Below, one piece after another: positions 4,681 to 6,009 of a stretch of DNA of 6,009 nucleotides. Positions within the stretch are counted from its first letter, which is position 1. Each line of letters begins with the position of its first letter. Below the pieces are notes generated by a model. That model ran no database searches. It was not told where the DNA came from and saw only the letters and a program-made list of their open reading frames with translations. The position numbers were made by a program, and so were the translations under genes. This stretch comes from Candidatus Moraniibacteriota bacterium (lineage in GTDB: Bacteria; Patescibacteriota; Minisyncoccia; Moranbacterales; UBA2206). The stretch lies in contig DQBY01000071.1 in assembly GCA_003534085.1 (NCBI GenBank), positions 510 through 6,518 of the forward strand, written 5' to 3'.

Positions 4681-4709
4681 TTGCCTGAATAAGCTAAAAT
4701 TAAGATACT
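4681..4709 (+). promoter_or_regulatory. Possible lysS promoter
   Basis: TTGCCT (4681-4686), 17 bases and GATACT (4704-4709), each matching four of six consensus bases. Transcription would start near 4716. A promoter is expected here because a strong terminator lies just upstream, but the match itself is moderate. Confidence 0.4.
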
Positions 4710-4723
4710 AATTAAATCTAAGG

Positions 4724-4749
4724 CTAAAAAGCTACAACCTAAAAAGCTA
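4724..4749. repeat. Tandem 11-base direct repeat in the lysS leader
   Basis: CTAAAAAGCTA occurs at 4724-4734 and again at 4739-4749, a 15-base period. A related word, AAGCTAAAA, lies at 4691-4699. The second copy ends five bases before the lysS ATG, where a ribosome binding site would be expected but none is seen. Confidence 0.6.
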
Positions 4750-4754
4750 ATTTT

Positions 4755-6009
4755 ATGCGAGAAGATATTCTAAAAACTAAACTGGAAAAATTAGAGAAAA
4801 TAAAAAATGCAGGCATGGATGCCTATCCGGAAAAATCACAGAAGGATTTTAGCAATGGCGAAGTTCTGGAGCGGTTCGATGAACTCGCCGCAGAAGAGAT
4901 GACATTGGCCGGAAGGGTGAAATCTTGCCGCGCGATGGGCAATGTGGCTTTTGCGCACATCGAAGACTCCACCGGGAAAATACAAATTTTTCTGAACAAA
5001 AAAGGCTCTGAAAATTATAAATTGTTCACAGGCTCTGTCGAGATCGGAGACTTCATCCAAGCGACCGGAAAATTATTCATCACCAAGGCCGGCGAGAAAT
5101 CTCTGGAAGTTTCCGATTGGAAGATGCTTTCAAAGAATATCCGTCCTATCCCGACGGAATATTTTGGCTTGAAAGACACAGAAGATCTTCTTCGGAAAAG
5201 ATATCTGGATCTGATGATGAATCCTGAGACGAAGGATCTTTTCAAAAAGAAAAATATCTTTTGGCAGACTGTCAGAAATTTTTTGACAGGAAACGGATTC
5301 CTGGAAGTTCAGACTTCCGTACTGGAACATACTCCGGGGGGAGCTGACGCGGAACCGTTCATCACTCACCACAACGCTCTTGATCAGGATTTTTATCTTC
5401 GAATTTCCTTAGAACTTCCCTTGAAAAGACTTTTGGTGGGAGGATACGAAAGAGTTTTCGAAATCGGCAGAGTTTTCCGAAATGAGGGGATCGACCGCGA
5501 GCATCTTCAGGAATTCGACCATATGGAATTTTATTGGGCATATTCCGACTTGGAAAAAGGGATGGAATTTATGGAAAAGATGTACAAGGAGATCGTTTTC
5601 AAAGTTTTAGGATCTTTTGAGCATGAATATGAATCTGAAAAAATAAATTGGGATGTGGAATTTCCTCGAGTGGATTATTTTACGGAATTTCAAAAAGAAA
5701 CCGGCATCGATCTGAATCAGGAAGTCTCGATCGAGGAATTGAGAAAGAAAGCCGACGAATTGGAGATCAAATATGAAATGGGATATGGCAAGGGAAAAAT
5801 GATCGATACGCTGTATAAAAAGACTGTCAGGCAGAAATTGATCCAGCCATGTTTCTTGGTGGGGCATCCGATCGAAGTTTCTCCATTGGCCAAATCCGAT
5901 CCGGAGAATCCGAAAAAAGTTTTGCGCGTGCAAGTCGTGGCAGGAAAAAGCGAACTTTGCAACGCTTTTGCGGAACTGAACGATCCGCTCGACCAAAGGA
6001 ATCGTTTCG
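4755..6009 (+). CDS. lysS: Lysyl-tRNA synthetase, class II, 3' partial
   Basis: Charges tRNA-Lys with lysine in the cytoplasm. The 418 codons visible run to the window edge; motif 3 (the GxGxGxDR region) and the C-terminus lie beyond it. A helical N-terminus (1-45) is followed by the OB-fold anticodon-binding domain from residue 49 (MTLAGRVKSCRAMGNVAFAH, then IEDSTGKIQIF). Catalytic motif 1 lies around 172-190 (FLTGNGFLEVQTSVL), then TPGGADAEPFITHHNALD (T193-G196) and LPLKRLLVGGYERVFEIG. Motif 2 is RVFRNEG (R242, E244), whose loop reads DREHLQEFDHMEFYWAY instead of the common STRHNPEFTMMEFYQAY; H250 and E253 keep their places. Near the end, GHPIEVSPLAK and ELCNAFAELNDP are also typical. An in-frame TAA at 4740-4742 makes the ATG at 4755 the first possible start. 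In many bacteria lysS directly follows greA; here two small genes lie between. Confidence 0.96.
   Translation, partial: MREDILKTKLEKLEKIKNAGMDAYPEKSQKDFSNGEVLERFDELAAEEMTLAGRVKSCRAMGNVAFAHIEDSTGKIQIFLNKKGSENYKLFTGSVEIGDFIQATGKLFITKAGEKSLEVSDWKMLSKNIRPIPTEYFGLKDTEDLLRKRYLDLMMNPETKDLFKKKNIFWQTVRNFLTGNGFLEVQTSVLEHTPGGADAEPFITHHNALDQDFYLRISLELPLKRLLVGGYERVFEIGRVFRNEGIDREHLQEFDHMEFYWAYSDLEKGMEFMEKMYKEIVFKVLGSFEHEYESEKINWDVEFPRVDYFTEFQKETGIDLNQEVSIEELRKKADELEIKYEMGYGKGKMIDTLYKKTVRQKLIQPCFLVGHPIEVSPLAKSDPENPKKVLRVQVVAGKSELCNAFAELNDPLDQRNRF

Noticed and set aside
5607..5996. Minus-strand open frame opposite lysS
   Set aside because: The plus strand clearly encodes LysRS here; the minus-strand protein has shadow-like composition.
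1..6009. Possible UGA recoding (as in Gracilibacteria or Absconditabacteria), since none of the seven visible stops is TGA
   Set aside because: Conserved glycines in the permease, GreA, DsrC/TusE-like protein and LysRS are all GGN codons, and no TGA interrupts any gene; seven stops are too few to show a bias.

Overview
The window looks like a piece of a Candidate Phyla Radiation (Patescibacteria) genome, probably Parcubacteria-like. This is inferred from compact genes with an MacB-type permease, an anchored DsbA-like protein, GreA and class II LysRS, and from a short mobile repeat that reads as PSFAEASAG in one frame, which I recall from such genomes. The standard code fits: no gene is interrupted by TGA. 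All called genes are on the + strand.

Region 1 (1-1076) is the C-terminal part of an MacB/FtsX-type ABC transporter permease cut by the window edge. Region 2 (about 1080-1725) is a repeat-rich patch. It holds a diverged copy of the PSFAEASAG repeat, a perfect hairpin starting with GTAG, a truncated REP-associated tyrosine transposase (RAYT) with a second GTAG hairpin inside its reading frame, and a 130-bp element with perfect 20-bp inverted ends and no long ORF. Region 3 (1790-3207) is a probable two-gene unit: a small single-pass membrane protein carrying the PSFAEASAG repeat in frame, then a membrane-anchored protein with two thioredoxin-like folds, the second with a CPYC DsbA active site.

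Region 4 (3208-3877) is greA with a strong predicted promoter, a leader containing a terminator-like hairpin and a possible alternative-pairing element, and its own terminator. Region 5 (3878-4678) sits between greA and lysS, two genes that are direct neighbours in many bacteria. It contains a 59-codon ORF whose 3' end runs into a repeat, a short terminal-repeat fragment, and a self-contained DsrC/TusE-like gene with its own promoter, strong ribosome binding site and terminator. Region 6 (4681-6009) is the lysS leader and the first 418 codons of lysyl-tRNA synthetase, cut by the window edge.

The genes do not form one pathway. Housekeeping genes (greA, lysS) alternate with envelope genes (permease, DsbA-like) and small accessory insertions. 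The points most worth following are the DsrC/TusE-like protein with a single cysteine on a shortened arm, the RAYT with its hairpins, the 130-bp inverted-repeat element, and the greA leader.
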